Source: a virus. Taken from it: a stretch of 20,073 bases of DNA. The notes beneath the pieces were generated by a model. The model saw nothing but the letters and a program-made list of their open reading frames with translations, did not search any database and had not been told where the DNA came from. The stretch covers positions 1 through 20,073 of IMG/VR virus record IMGVR_UViG_3300021413_000003. The stretch is one strand, 5' to 3'. Below, piece after piece: positions 13,686-20,073 of this stretch. How positions within the stretch are numbered: the first letter of the stretch is position 1; each line of letters begins with the position of its first letter. The position numbers were made by a program, and so were the translations under genes.

Positions 13686-15065
13686 TCAGCTACCGCTGTA
13701 CGTTATTTTCGTTACTGCTTTTGGCCTGCGGCCGAACGTGACCGCCTCGTAGCCCCACACGCCGACCCGCACCAGTGCGGGCCCCGCGGGCTGCTCGAAC
13801 TGGAACTGCATCGGCGGCGAGATCGAGAACAGGTGTTCCTGCGAGTTGACGATGAACCCGGTCGACGCGGCGACCGTCGGCGACGTCACCGCCAGAAGGT
13901 TCTCCAGGGTGCCCTGAACCGGGCTCCGGAACCCGTTCGTCGCGCCGCCCTCACCGATCGCGTTCTGCGGGCTGTAGGCCTGCGCCAGGATCAGCGGCCG
14001 GCCGGTCGTGTCCGCGAACTTCAGGTACGTCGTCCACCTGGACGTGCGGCCGACGAAGATGTCGGCGTCCCCCGCGGGGGCGTCGGAGATCGCGGCGATG
14101 CCGTCGAGGAGCCCGGCCCGCTGCGCCGCGATGTCGGTCGTGGTGAGCACACCCGCCGACACGGTGACCGCGTTGACGTTGGCCTGCCCGTTGAGGGCGA
14201 CGATGACCTCGAGCTCGGCGTTGTCGTAGAAGTCGCCCATCAGGTCGCCCCAGATGATGCCGTCGACCGCCGGGTTCGAGGCCTCCAGCATCTGCCGGGA
14301 CACCTCGGAATACCCCATGATCGCCTTCGGGGTGACCGTCAGGACCGTGTACGTCGGGTCCGTCTCGGTCGTGTTGACACCCTCGGCCACCGACGACGTC
14401 TTCGCGACGGTGCCCGCGATCGGGATGCTCCACGCGAACGGCCCGGCCCAAGGGACCTGCCGCAACTGCGCAGCCAGCCGCAGTTTGCGGTGCATCACCG
14501 GCGCGAACTGCTCCGCCAGCCACACCGGCGGGACCAGGCCAGCGCCGCCGGTCGTGGCGCCCGCGCCGAGCACGTCACGCAGGTGCACGTTGTCGCGCAG
14601 CGCGTTCGAGTGCCGCTGCAGCCGCTCGGCTGCGCCGGTGTCGCCCATCTTCGACGACCGGAACTGGTCGCCGACGAACGAGAACTGGCCGCCTCGGGTG
14701 TAGAAGCCGGGATCGCGGTCCTGGGTCTTCGCGCCGCCCAGCTTCACCGACCGGGTCTGGTCGTCGTCGGCCGACTGCTGGCCGGTGTCGGTGTCGTCGG
14801 GCTTGCCGTCGGCGATCGCGGCGTGAACCCGCTCGTTCATCGCGGCGACCTTGGCGTTGCGCAGCTCGATCTCGGACAGGTCCTCGATCTGCGTGAACAG
14901 GGACTTGGCCTTCTCGCCCTGCTCGACGACGGAGCGCAGCTCCTCGTTGGTCAGGTCGCGCTTCGCCTCGGCGGCGCGGGCCTGCAGTCCCTGAATGCTG
15001 TTCTTCAGCGCGTCGTACTGCTCGCGCAATGACTTGAGATAGACGTTGTCGGGCACGTCGGCCAC
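13686..15065 (-). CDS. Major capsid protein, HK97 fold with N-terminal scaffolding domain
   Basis: The protein has 459 residues. Residues 1-85 are a charged coiled coil (LKSLREQYDALKNSIQGLQA), the delta domain that serves as built-in scaffold and is removed by the prohead protease. A polar linker with DDTDTGQQSADDDQ follows (about 90-118). The HK97 core begins near residue 150, with GLVPPVWLAEQFAPVMHRKL, PIAGTVAKTSSVAEG, MGYSEVSRQMLEASNPAVDGII and an E-loop-like region before that. It ends in the strand VRVGVWGYEAVTFGRRPKAV. GTG at 15065 is preferred since AGGA lies five bases upstream; GTG at 15056 is the alternative. The gene follows the protease after 100 bases and is followed by a strong hairpin. 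Confidence 0.93.
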   Translation of the reverse strand: MADVPDNVYLKSLREQYDALKNSIQGLQARAAEAKRDLTNEELRSVVEQGEKAKSLFTQIEDLSEIELRNAKVAAMNERVHAAIADGKPDDTDTGQQSADDDQTRSVKLGGAKTQDRDPGFYTRGGQFSFVGDQFRSSKMGDTGAAERLQRHSNALRDNVHLRDVLGAGATTGGAGLVPPVWLAEQFAPVMHRKLRLAAQLRQVPWAGPFAWSIPIAGTVAKTSSVAEGVNTTETDPTYTVLTVTPKAIMGYSEVSRQMLEASNPAVDGIIWGDLMGDFYDNAELEVIVALNGQANVNAVTVSAGVLTTTDIAAQRAGLLDGIAAISDAPAGDADIFVGRTSRWTTYLKFADTTGRPLILAQAYSPQNAIGEGGATNGFRSPVQGTLENLLAVTSPTVAASTGFIVNSQEHLFSISPPMQFQFEQPAGPALVRVGVWGYEAVTFGRRPKAVTKITYSGS

Positions 15066-15165
15066 CCATTTCCTGGTCAGACGGAATCGGTAGCTCCGAG
15101 TGACCGGGGTGGCCGCATCGAGGGGCGGGGGTGGCGGTCCTATGTTTTGCGAAGAGGTTAGCAGG
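15066..15165. other. Intergenic leader before the major capsid gene
   Basis: These 100 bases between protease and capsid are the longest non-coding stretch in the minus-strand operon. The strand that carries the genes has a short AT-rich patch, CGCAAAACATAGGAC (about 15154-15140), in an otherwise GC-rich surrounding, then a C-rich run and the capsid ribosome site. TAGGAC is four-of-six like an actinomycete -10 box, but no good -35 lies 16-18 bases upstream. A capsid-specific promoter is therefore possible but not supported well enough to call. Confidence 0.3.
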
Positions 15166-15780
15166 TCAGTACGGCATACCCAGCTGAATGGACCGCATCG
15201 CCAGCTCATGATCGGTGGGATCCGGCAGACCGGAGCCCATCAGGAACTCCTCAGCGGCCGCCCGCAGATCCAGGTCGTTCGCCGCCGCCGGCAACTGGGC
15301 CGAACGGACACCGACCGCCGTAGCCAGTTCGCCGTACGCGCCCTGCATGACGACGGCGACCTCCGCCAGGTCGGCCTTGACCCGTTCGGTGACCCCGCCG
15401 GCAAGCCGGCGGTTCTGCCGCTCCCGGAACATGATCGACAACTGGTCCAGTGCGCCGTCCTTGACCAGCTCGAGCGTGGCGTCACCGGTCGGGGTCCGCG
15501 CCGCCCGCAACTCGACGTACAGACCGGCGGCGTCGTCACGCATCGCCGACGCCGAACCGATCAGCTCGCCGCCCAGCAGGACGTGCTCGCGGGCGAACTT
15601 CACCCGCGACGGCTTGGCCATCTGGTGGGAGAACGCACCGCGGGCGAACTGCTCGACCAGCGAGTCATCGATCCGGGTCGGCGCGTTCCACGGCACCGCG
15701 ATCCCGTAGATGGTGCGACCGTCCCCGCCGGAGCGCACCTCGAGGTCCGGGGCGAACGACCGGTAGTGCGTCTCGTTCAC
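15166..15780 (-). CDS. HK97-type prohead maturation protease
   Basis: The protein has 204 residues. Strand GRTIYGIAVPWNAPT (21-35) opens the fold. KFAREHVLLGGELIGSA carries the catalytic His66, and LDQLSIMFRERQ carries Ser115. LAEVAVVMQGAYG (138-150) ends the core with an acidic residue at 140 that fits the third catalytic position. It should cut the delta domain from capsid subunits inside the prohead. The C-terminal 40 residues are helical and end HELAMRSIQLGMPY. GTG at 15780 overlaps the upstream stop as GTGA; the longer in-frame option at 15852 adds arginine-rich shadow. It sits immediately before the capsid gene, as usual. Size and motifs agree with the family. Confidence 0.9.
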   Translation of the reverse strand: MNETHYRSFAPDLEVRSGGDGRTIYGIAVPWNAPTRIDDSLVEQFARGAFSHQMAKPSRVKFAREHVLLGGELIGSASAMRDDAAGLYVELRAARTPTGDATLELVKDGALDQLSIMFRERQNRRLAGGVTERVKADLAEVAVVMQGAYGELATAVGVRSAQLPAAANDLDLRAAAEEFLMGSGLPDPTDHELAMRSIQLGMPY

Positions 15781-16016
15781 GGCGTCGCCGCCTTCACGTG
15801 CTCGGCGCGCGGCGTCCCGTCCGCCTTGTAGCGCATGGCGTGCGCCGAGCACACCTTGCCGTTGACGGCCCGGCCCATGTGCGCGGTGCCGTCATCGACC
15901 ACACAGTCGCCCGGGGCCTTCTTGGGCGCGCCATCGCCCGGGTCGGCGGTAGCGGCCGGCGGCGGCTCGTTGCCGACCGTCACGGGGTTGATCTTGTTCT
16001 CTGCAGGCCTAGCCAT
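15777..16016 (-). CDS. Small Cys/His protein, possible metal-binding, unknown function
   Basis: The protein has 79 residues. The first 35 are Pro/Ala-rich and probably disordered. The rest contains Cys38, His46, Cys56 and His59 in CVVDDGTAHMGRAVNGKVCSAH, followed by RYKADGTPR. This resembles a worn form of the small zinc motif seen in phage HNH-type proteins (Cys...Gly-x-Cys-x2-His...Arg...Gly-Thr-Pro), with one cysteine missing, so binding is uncertain. ATG at 16016 has GAGGAG six bases upstream, and the stop overlaps the protease start as GTGA. It lies between portal extension and protease, where it could be a head-assembly accessory or scaffold-like protein; nothing in the sequence proves this. 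Confidence 0.65.
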   Translation of the reverse strand: MARPAENKINPVTVGNEPPPAATADPGDGAPKKAPGDCVVDDGTAHMGRAVNGKVCSAHAMRYKADGTPRAEHVKAATP

Positions 16017-16025
16017 GACTGCTCC

Positions 16026-17914
16026 TCACTGCGTGCCCATTAGTGTCGCGATCGCCTGGTCGAGCTTCTTCAAGGCCTGCGGGGACCGGGTGCGGAAGTC
16101 CTCGCCCCCGGAGCCACCCACGGTCGTCCGCGGAGCGAGGGAGAAGAACATCTCGCTGTCGATGGCCTCTTCGCCGGCGACCGTGATGTAGTCGCCGCCC
16201 TCTTCGCGGGTGGCGGACCATTCGAGATCACCCCAACGCGTGCCGTGGATGACGCCCTTGGCGATGTCCGCGTCGGTGCTGGGCCACTCGTCCACCGGCA
16301 GGCCCGCCTTGATCGCCTTGCGCAGCTCCGCCCGGTAGTCGGCGACGCTGCGCTTCCCGGCGTCGAGCGAGCGCCGGATGGCCGCCTGAAGCTCGCCCGC
16401 CTGTGCGACGTCCAGCTCGACGGTGCGGCCCTTGGGTTCGGCCGCCCACCGGCGCCGATCCTCCGACGGGACGATCCCGAGACGGATACGCGTGCCCTTC
16501 GGGCCGTCTACGCGGGCGAGCACGGCGGACACGCCTTGGTTTTTCTCGTCCACCGCGGCGCTGCCGGCGAAACGCTCATCCGGGTCGAGCTTGATCCGGC
16601 CGGCCAGCTTCAGTACGTCGCCGACGGACGGGCCGGGGATCCCGTCGCCCCACTCCCCGTCGGGGTCGCGCGGCTGGGCCGGGTTGAACGACCGGGCGCC
16701 GGTGGCGCTTTTGGGTAGGCACCACCCCCGCCGGGCGTCGGGCGGAGGTCGTTGAACGGATCCGGGTCCGGCTGCTTGTCCGGCATGGGCGCCCGGTGCT
16801 CGTATTCGCGCACCTCGTCGACGTCCAGGAACGGCTGTCCGCCGAGCGCGATCGAATGCGCCTGGTAGCGGGTCAGGGTGTCGGCGCGCAACACCGCGTC
16901 CAGGTTCGCCCGGGCCACCGTATCGGTCGGATACACCAGCGACAGGGTCTGCTCGAACCGAGCGAAGTGCCCGCCGAGAGAGAACTTCAGCAGGTTGACG
17001 GCGTCCTGCTCGATGTTGGCGTAGGTGCGCGACGACGTCTGGCCGCCGAGCCAGCCCACTGGCAGGCCGAAGACGAGCTCCAGTTCGGTGAGGCTCATCT
17101 TGCGGGCTTCCACCAGTTGCAGCTGCTCCGGATTCCACGACAGCGGCGTGAACTTCGTCGCCGAGTTCAAAACCGCCACCGTGCGGGTCTGCTGCGACGC
17201 CAGCCACGCCGACTTCATGTCGGCGGCCTCATCGTCGGTCAGATCCGGGTTGGACGACTCCAGAATCCCCGTCGGCACCCCATGCGCCGACAACGAGCGG
17301 GCCTGCCGTGATTGGTCCGTGGCCAGCGAGAATGTGTTCAGATGCGCCTCGAGGACGCCCATTCCCCGCACGGCGCCCGGCTTACAGGGCCCTTTGATGT
17401 GGATGACGTCCTGGCTGCCCAGTTTCATCGACCCGATCGAATACTCGAGCGCGCCGACCGGCAGCGGCGACGACGCGAACGGAGTGATCCGGCGCACCCC
17501 GACGTTGCAGGCCTGCACCGGGATCGCCGCGGTCGGCTGGCCGAACGCGTCACGGGCCGCGATCACCCCGACCGCGTTGCCTTCCCAGATCAGATCCAAC
17601 GCCCAGGACGAGAACGTGGACATCCGGGTGTCCGGCGGGTTCGGCTGCTCGAGCAGCGGCGGCGTGGGCTGCAGCTTCTCCTCCGGCCGGCCGGACGGCT
17701 GACGGTAGGCGTTCCACGGCACCTGCCCGATCAGGTCGGACAGCAGCGTCGACGCCCGCCACGCGCCGGGAATCCCCATCGCACCCTGATATGTGGACAC
17801 GCTGGGCCAGTCCGGGCCCAGATTGTCGAGGACCGTGTACGTCGCGGTCGCGCCAGTCACGGTGTCGGTCGCCGTGTACTGCGTCGACCTCGTGAACAGC
17901 CGACCGAGTCCCAC
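16026..17914 (-). CDS. Portal protein with C-terminal extension, predicted -1 frameshift product
   Basis: A -1 slip at CCCAAAA (16715-16709) would join portal residues 1-402 to a 227-residue continuation ending at 16026, giving 629 residues. The continuation starts SATGARSFNPAQPRDPDGEW, a linker-like segment often seen in phage head proteins, then VGDVLKLAGRIKLDPDERF. A beta-rich region and helices follow, with LRKAIKAGLPVDEW in the middle and SPQALKKLDQAIATLM at the end. It is not MuF-like by any motif I can see. In its frame there is no ATG, GTG or TTG for more than 150 bases upstream of the heptamer. The first downstream one, GTG 16553, lacks a ribosome site and would cut off the ordered start. 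A sequencing error is the main alternative. Confidence 0.7.
16610..17914 (-). CDS. Portal protein (zero-frame product)
   Basis: The zero-frame product has 434 residues, of the HK97/SPP1-type portal family. It forms the dodecameric ring at the capsid vertex through which DNA passes. Landmarks are PGAWRASTLLSDLIGQVPW (49-67), the WALDLIWEGNAVGVI segment (104-118), SQDVIHIKG (167-175), GVLEAHLNTFSLA (186-198) and the family motif VFGLPVGWLGGQTSSRTYANIEQ split over 281-303. The last 32 residues after Lys402 are Pro/Ser/Thr/Arg-rich and have the codon pattern of an out-of-frame stretch. GTG at 17914 directly follows the stop of the preceding gene, with GGGGAAG seven bases before. The portal identity is firm; the C-terminus is discussed with the frameshift. 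Confidence 0.92.
   Translation of the reverse strand: MGLGRLFTRSTQYTATDTVTGATATYTVLDNLGPDWPSVSTYQGAMGIPGAWRASTLLSDLIGQVPWNAYRQPSGRPEEKLQPTPPLLEQPNPPDTRMSTFSSWALDLIWEGNAVGVIAARDAFGQPTAAIPVQACNVGVRRITPFASSPLPVGALEYSIGSMKLGSQDVIHIKGPCKPGAVRGMGVLEAHLNTFSLATDQSRQARSLSAHGVPTGILESSNPDLTDDEAADMKSAWLASQQTRTVAVLNSATKFTPLSWNPEQLQLVEARKMSLTELELVFGLPVGWLGGQTSSRTYANIEQDAVNLLKFSLGGHFARFEQTLSLVYPTDTVARANLDAVLRADTLTRYQAHSIALGGQPFLDVDEVREYEHRAPMPDKQPDPDPFNDLRPTPGGGGAYPKAPPAPGRSTRPSRATPTGSGATGSPARPSATY
16709..16715 (-). other. Predicted -1 slippery heptamer CCCAAAA in the portal gene
   Basis: The portal frame reads TAC CCA AAA GCG, which gives C CCA AAA, an ideal X XXY YYZ heptamer. After it the -1 frame reads AGC GCC ACC GGC and ends nearly every codon in G or C, while the portal frame drops to about three quarters. 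Before it the situation is reversed. Short GC-rich hairpins follow directly, such as GCGCC-ACC-GGCGC and CCCC-GAC-GGGG, and could stimulate slipping, although the first begins unusually close to the heptamer. Confidence 0.7.
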
Positions 17915-18160
17915 CTAGATCTTCCCCGCCTCGCGCAGCGCGCCCAGAAGTGCGGCGGTCACACCGCCCGTAATCAGGGTGATCGCCAACCCGGCGGCCA
18001 GATACACGCCCGTGAGGGTGGCAAGACCCCCACCGAGCTGGGTGAGCAGCGTCCCCGACGGGATCACTGGCATCCGCAGACCCCGCAGCCGGCGCCGGGC
18101 GGGCGTGGCCGTCAGGCCGTCGAGCCGCCAGCCGTCCGGGCGCAATTCAGTCGTCGTCAT
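17915..18160 (-). CDS. Small membrane protein between terminase and portal
   Basis: The protein has 81 residues. A basic N-terminal part (TATPARRRLRGLRMP, about 17-31) is followed by a long hydrophobic region at about 35-73 (TLLTQLGGGLATLTGVYLAA then GLAITLITGGVTAALLGAL). That region is enough for two membrane helices with a short turn, or one long one. I do not recognise the family. ATG at 18160 has AAGGAG seven bases upstream and overlaps the previous stop as ATGA; its own TAG directly precedes the portal GTG. A small membrane protein in this place is unusual for a packaging module. It could be a superinfection or membrane-docking factor, but that is speculation. Confidence 0.65.
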   Translation of the reverse strand: MTTTELRPDGWRLDGLTATPARRRLRGLRMPVIPSGTLLTQLGGGLATLTGVYLAAGLAITLITGGVTAALLGALREAGKI

Positions 18161-18399
18161 GCGGCACTCCTTTTCCTGTCCGCCATGTCGTTTTCGATCT
18201 CGGCCGCACGGTCTTTGCCCACTTCAAGGGCCTGATCCCGGTGACGCTTAGTGCCGGTCGCCATGTGGCGGAGGATTCTGCCGTCGGGGGCTTCGATGTA
18301 CACCCGCCAGCGCCACCGGCTCCGCCACGTGCGCATGTCCTCGGAGACGGGCTCGACTTCGGCGCGGACCTTCAGGTCGCTCAGGAGTCCCACTCTCAC
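18157..18399 (-). CDS. Small basic protein of unknown function
   Basis: The protein has 80 residues. It contains a Trp/Arg cluster, MRTWRSRWRWRVYIEAPDGR, and a charged helical C-terminal half, QALEVGKDRAAEIENDMADRK. The first part reads as a short beta-hairpin like those of small DNA-binding domains, but no named family is recognised. GTG at 18399 overlaps the terminase stop as GTGA and lies four bases after GAAGG; GTG at 18402 is one codon earlier and closer than normal to the site. The gene is between large terminase and the membrane protein with overlapping ends on both sides, so it belongs to the packaging operon. Function is open. Confidence 0.6.
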   Translation of the reverse strand: MRVGLLSDLKVRAEVEPVSEDMRTWRSRWRWRVYIEAPDGRILRHMATGTKRHRDQALEVGKDRAAEIENDMADRKRSAA

Positions 18400-19958
18400 C
18401 ACACCTTCGAACGGGGGACGGCCTTGCCCTTCACTTCAGCGCCGTGCATCGCCAAAACCACCGCGTACAGGTCGATGATCTCCGCATCGGAACCCTTAGA
18501 CATCAGCGTGAACGCGCCCGCGGGCAACTCCAGTTTCCGCGCCGTCGCCAACGCCCGCGCCAGCACCCGCTGGCCAAGGTGGAACACCCGAGTCGGATCG
18601 GCAGGAGCCTCATCCGACGACCCGGGAGCCTGCTCGCCGGTCGCGTCATAGAACCGGCCACACGCCCCGGCGATGTCGTTCTGGTTCGGGGTCAGCACGT
18701 CCACGCCCTTGTTGCGCAACGGCACGATCAGCGACGCCGCCGGCCGCCGCGGGTCGATCACCACCGTGCACGCGTCCGCCTCACGCACCAGCTCCAGCAC
18801 GCGGGGCAGCATCCACTCCACACCGGTCGCGCCCGCCGCGATCTGGTACCCGGGCTCGGCGATCGCGACATGCCAGTTCAGGTCGGCGCGGCGGCCGCCA
18901 ACCCCGATCACGCCGCGTGACCGGTCCTCGGCCATCTCCACGGCCAGCGCGGGCCGGCCGGCCACCGCCGACAGCGGATCGAGCAGGCCCTTCCAGGTCT
19001 GCTCGCTGACCAGCGACCACTTCGGCACGCTCTCCGTCGGCGCCCACCCCAGATACTCGGCGCAGAATTCCGCCAGCGGCAACGAGTCGAAGTCCTCACG
19101 CACCGTCTTCTCAGTGACGGTCCGGCCCAACCCGGCCATGCACGTCCGCCATGTCGCCGGGTCGCCCGGATCGGACCCTTCCGGCGCGGTGAAGTCGAAG
19201 AACGCCGTGCTGTGGTTGACCCCCGCCTCAACCCGGGCCCGGCCCAACTGCCGCTTCCCGGCGAGATACGGCCACGTCCCGGGAAGCGCCCGCGACAACC
19301 CCGGGATCATCGACGTCACCCACAGCTGCCGCCACGGGCGAGTCATCATCGCCGGCCGCACACCCAACTCGGTGCGGACGGTATGCGACCAGGCCTCGTC
19401 AATCACCGGCAGATCCACCGAATCACCGGTACCGGCCGTTTTGCCGGTCGCGGAACCCGGCGCCCACATCGAGCCGTTGTTCCAGACGAACGCTTCCTGG
19501 TTCTGCTTCAGCCGGGCGTAGAACTCGTCCTTGTACGCCGACTTCTCCAGCCGCGGCCGGTGGATGTCACGCCACTTCTCCTGCGCCTTGTCCGCCGTCT
19601 GCGCGATATAAAGCACCGTCTGCGGGCCAGGGTCCGGCACTTCCCACAGCGACTTACCGAACTCGCGCCGCGACCAGCCGGCCAGTACCGCATCGACCGC
19701 GGTGCACCGGTGGGCCATCACCGGGAACAGCAGCTCCGATTTTCCGGAGACCTGCCGCGGGCCGATCCACACCACCTCGGAATAGGCCAGCAGGCCCGTG
19801 TCCGGGTCAATCTCCCCGATGATGTCCGCGATCGCCTGCTGATGCGGCATCAACGGCTTACCCAGCCGCCGGGCCGCCTCCCCGATCCGCCGGCCCACCG
19901 ACGGCCGGTCGCTCCTCGGCGTCCCATACAGGGGTTGTATCGCCGGCAGCGGGCTCAT
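18396..19958 (-). CDS. terL: Terminase large subunit
   Basis: The protein has 520 residues and is the DNA-packaging motor and nuclease. Residues 33-60 hold GKPLMPHQQAIADIIGEIDP, the adenine-binding start. WIGPRQVSGKSELL (64-77) is Walker A with Lys73, and VDLPVIDEAW (181-190) is Walker B with Asp187 and Glu188. WVTSMIPG (213-220) is the coupling motif region. The nuclease half shows LAVEMAEDRSRGVIGVG (Glu341, Asp345), VVIDPRR (Asp402) and DAEIIDLYAVV (Asp491, Asp496); the first acidic position is Glu where Asp is more common. ATG at 19958 has GGAGGG eight bases upstream. It overlaps the preceding gene by 101 bases, which is long, but its N-terminal residues look like the family. Confidence 0.93.
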   Translation of the reverse strand: MSPLPAIQPLYGTPRSDRPSVGRRIGEAARRLGKPLMPHQQAIADIIGEIDPDTGLLAYSEVVWIGPRQVSGKSELLFPVMAHRCTAVDAVLAGWSRREFGKSLWEVPDPGPQTVLYIAQTADKAQEKWRDIHRPRLEKSAYKDEFYARLKQNQEAFVWNNGSMWAPGSATGKTAGTGDSVDLPVIDEAWSHTVRTELGVRPAMMTRPWRQLWVTSMIPGLSRALPGTWPYLAGKRQLGRARVEAGVNHSTAFFDFTAPEGSDPGDPATWRTCMAGLGRTVTEKTVREDFDSLPLAEFCAEYLGWAPTESVPKWSLVSEQTWKGLLDPLSAVAGRPALAVEMAEDRSRGVIGVGGRRADLNWHVAIAEPGYQIAAGATGVEWMLPRVLELVREADACTVVIDPRRPAASLIVPLRNKGVDVLTPNQNDIAGACGRFYDATGEQAPGSSDEAPADPTRVFHLGQRVLARALATARKLELPAGAFTLMSKGSDAEIIDLYAVVLAMHGAEVKGKAVPRSKVW

Positions 19959-20073
19959 CCTCGGTTCCCTCCGCCAGCCGGCCCAGAATGACGCGCAGTT
20001 CCTGGATCGCCTTCGCGATCGCGCTCAACTCGGCCGGCGACTGCGCCTGCGCGGCGTACGCGTCGATCGCCCG
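19858..20073 (-). CDS. C-terminal part of probable small terminase or packaging protein
   Basis: Seventy-one residues and a TAA stop are visible; the N-terminus lies beyond the window. The first 36 residues form an Ala-rich helix (AIDAYAAQAQSPAELSAIAK, then AIQELRVILGRLAEG). They are followed by an acidic, Pro/Gly-rich tail that is translated across the first 101 bases of the large terminase in another frame. Position directly before the large terminase makes a small terminase likely, and a helical multimerisation region with a disordered tail is compatible with that. The DNA-binding part is not in view, so this remains an assignment by place. Confidence 0.5.
   Translation of the reverse strand, partial: RAIDAYAAQAQSPAELSAIAKAIQELRVILGRLAEGTEDEPAAGDTTPVWDAEERPAVGGPADRGGGPAAG

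Noticed and set aside
16026-16553. Independent gene for the portal extension starting at GTG 16553
   Set aside because: It has no ribosome binding site and would drop about 52 residues that carry clear coding bias and the FNPAQPRDPDGEW segment.
16026-16708. Portal extension as a MuF-type minor head protein or ADP-ribosyltransferase
   Set aside because: None of the MuF His/Cys motifs or ADP-ribosyltransferase R-STS-ExE residues can be seen, so only an unnamed domain is reported.
1-20073. tRNA genes, CRISPR arrays, insertion sequences, attachment sites
   Set aside because: No cloverleaf, regular repeat-spacer pattern, transposase, integrase or flanking direct repeat was seen by eye on either strand.

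Overview
The window is a block of tailed-phage structural genes, almost all on the minus strand. The host is probably a GC-rich actinomycete: nearly every codon ends in G or C, GTG starts are common, genes overlap as ATGA or GTGA, and the head and tail proteins resemble those of Streptomyces-type siphophages. There is no integrase, repressor, attachment site or host gene, so a free phage and a prophage cannot be told apart.

Read in the direction of transcription, from high to low coordinates, the order is as follows. A probable small-terminase C-terminus and the large terminase (20073-18396) come first. Two small proteins follow, then the portal with a downstream reading frame (17914-16026). 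Next are a small Cys/His protein, the prohead protease and the HK97-fold major capsid protein (16016-13686). A three-gene sugar cassette follows (13599-11151). Then come the head-tail adaptor, neck and tail-terminator proteins (11154-9327), two tail-tube-like proteins separated by a small Cys/His protein (9298-7711), the frameshifted tail assembly chaperones (7707-7175), the tape measure (7185-5221), one very large tail-tip protein (5221-2354) and a C1q-like tail protein (2344-1829). A peptidase M15 endolysin and small membrane proteins (1820-1) end the window. One short gene, at 92-325, runs the opposite way inside the lysis region.

Four points stand out. (1) The portal gene carries an in-register CCCAAAA heptamer. 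Codon periodicity moves to the -1 frame exactly there, and the 227-residue continuation has no usable start codon, so a programmed frameshift probably makes a minor 629-residue portal. (2) A glycosyltransferase / NAD-sugar epimerase / glycosyltransferase cassette sits between capsid and adaptor and is translationally coupled to the adaptor, which suggests virion glycosylation. (3) The second glycosyltransferase ends in a short WVGExGPEL segment that also occurs near the C-terminus of this phage's own tape measure protein. (4) A 16-bp hairpin between capsid and cassette has a loop complementary over 9 nt to the sequence just upstream of the cassette ribosome binding site.

All functional calls rest on reading motifs, lengths and gene order. 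No database search or structure prediction was run.
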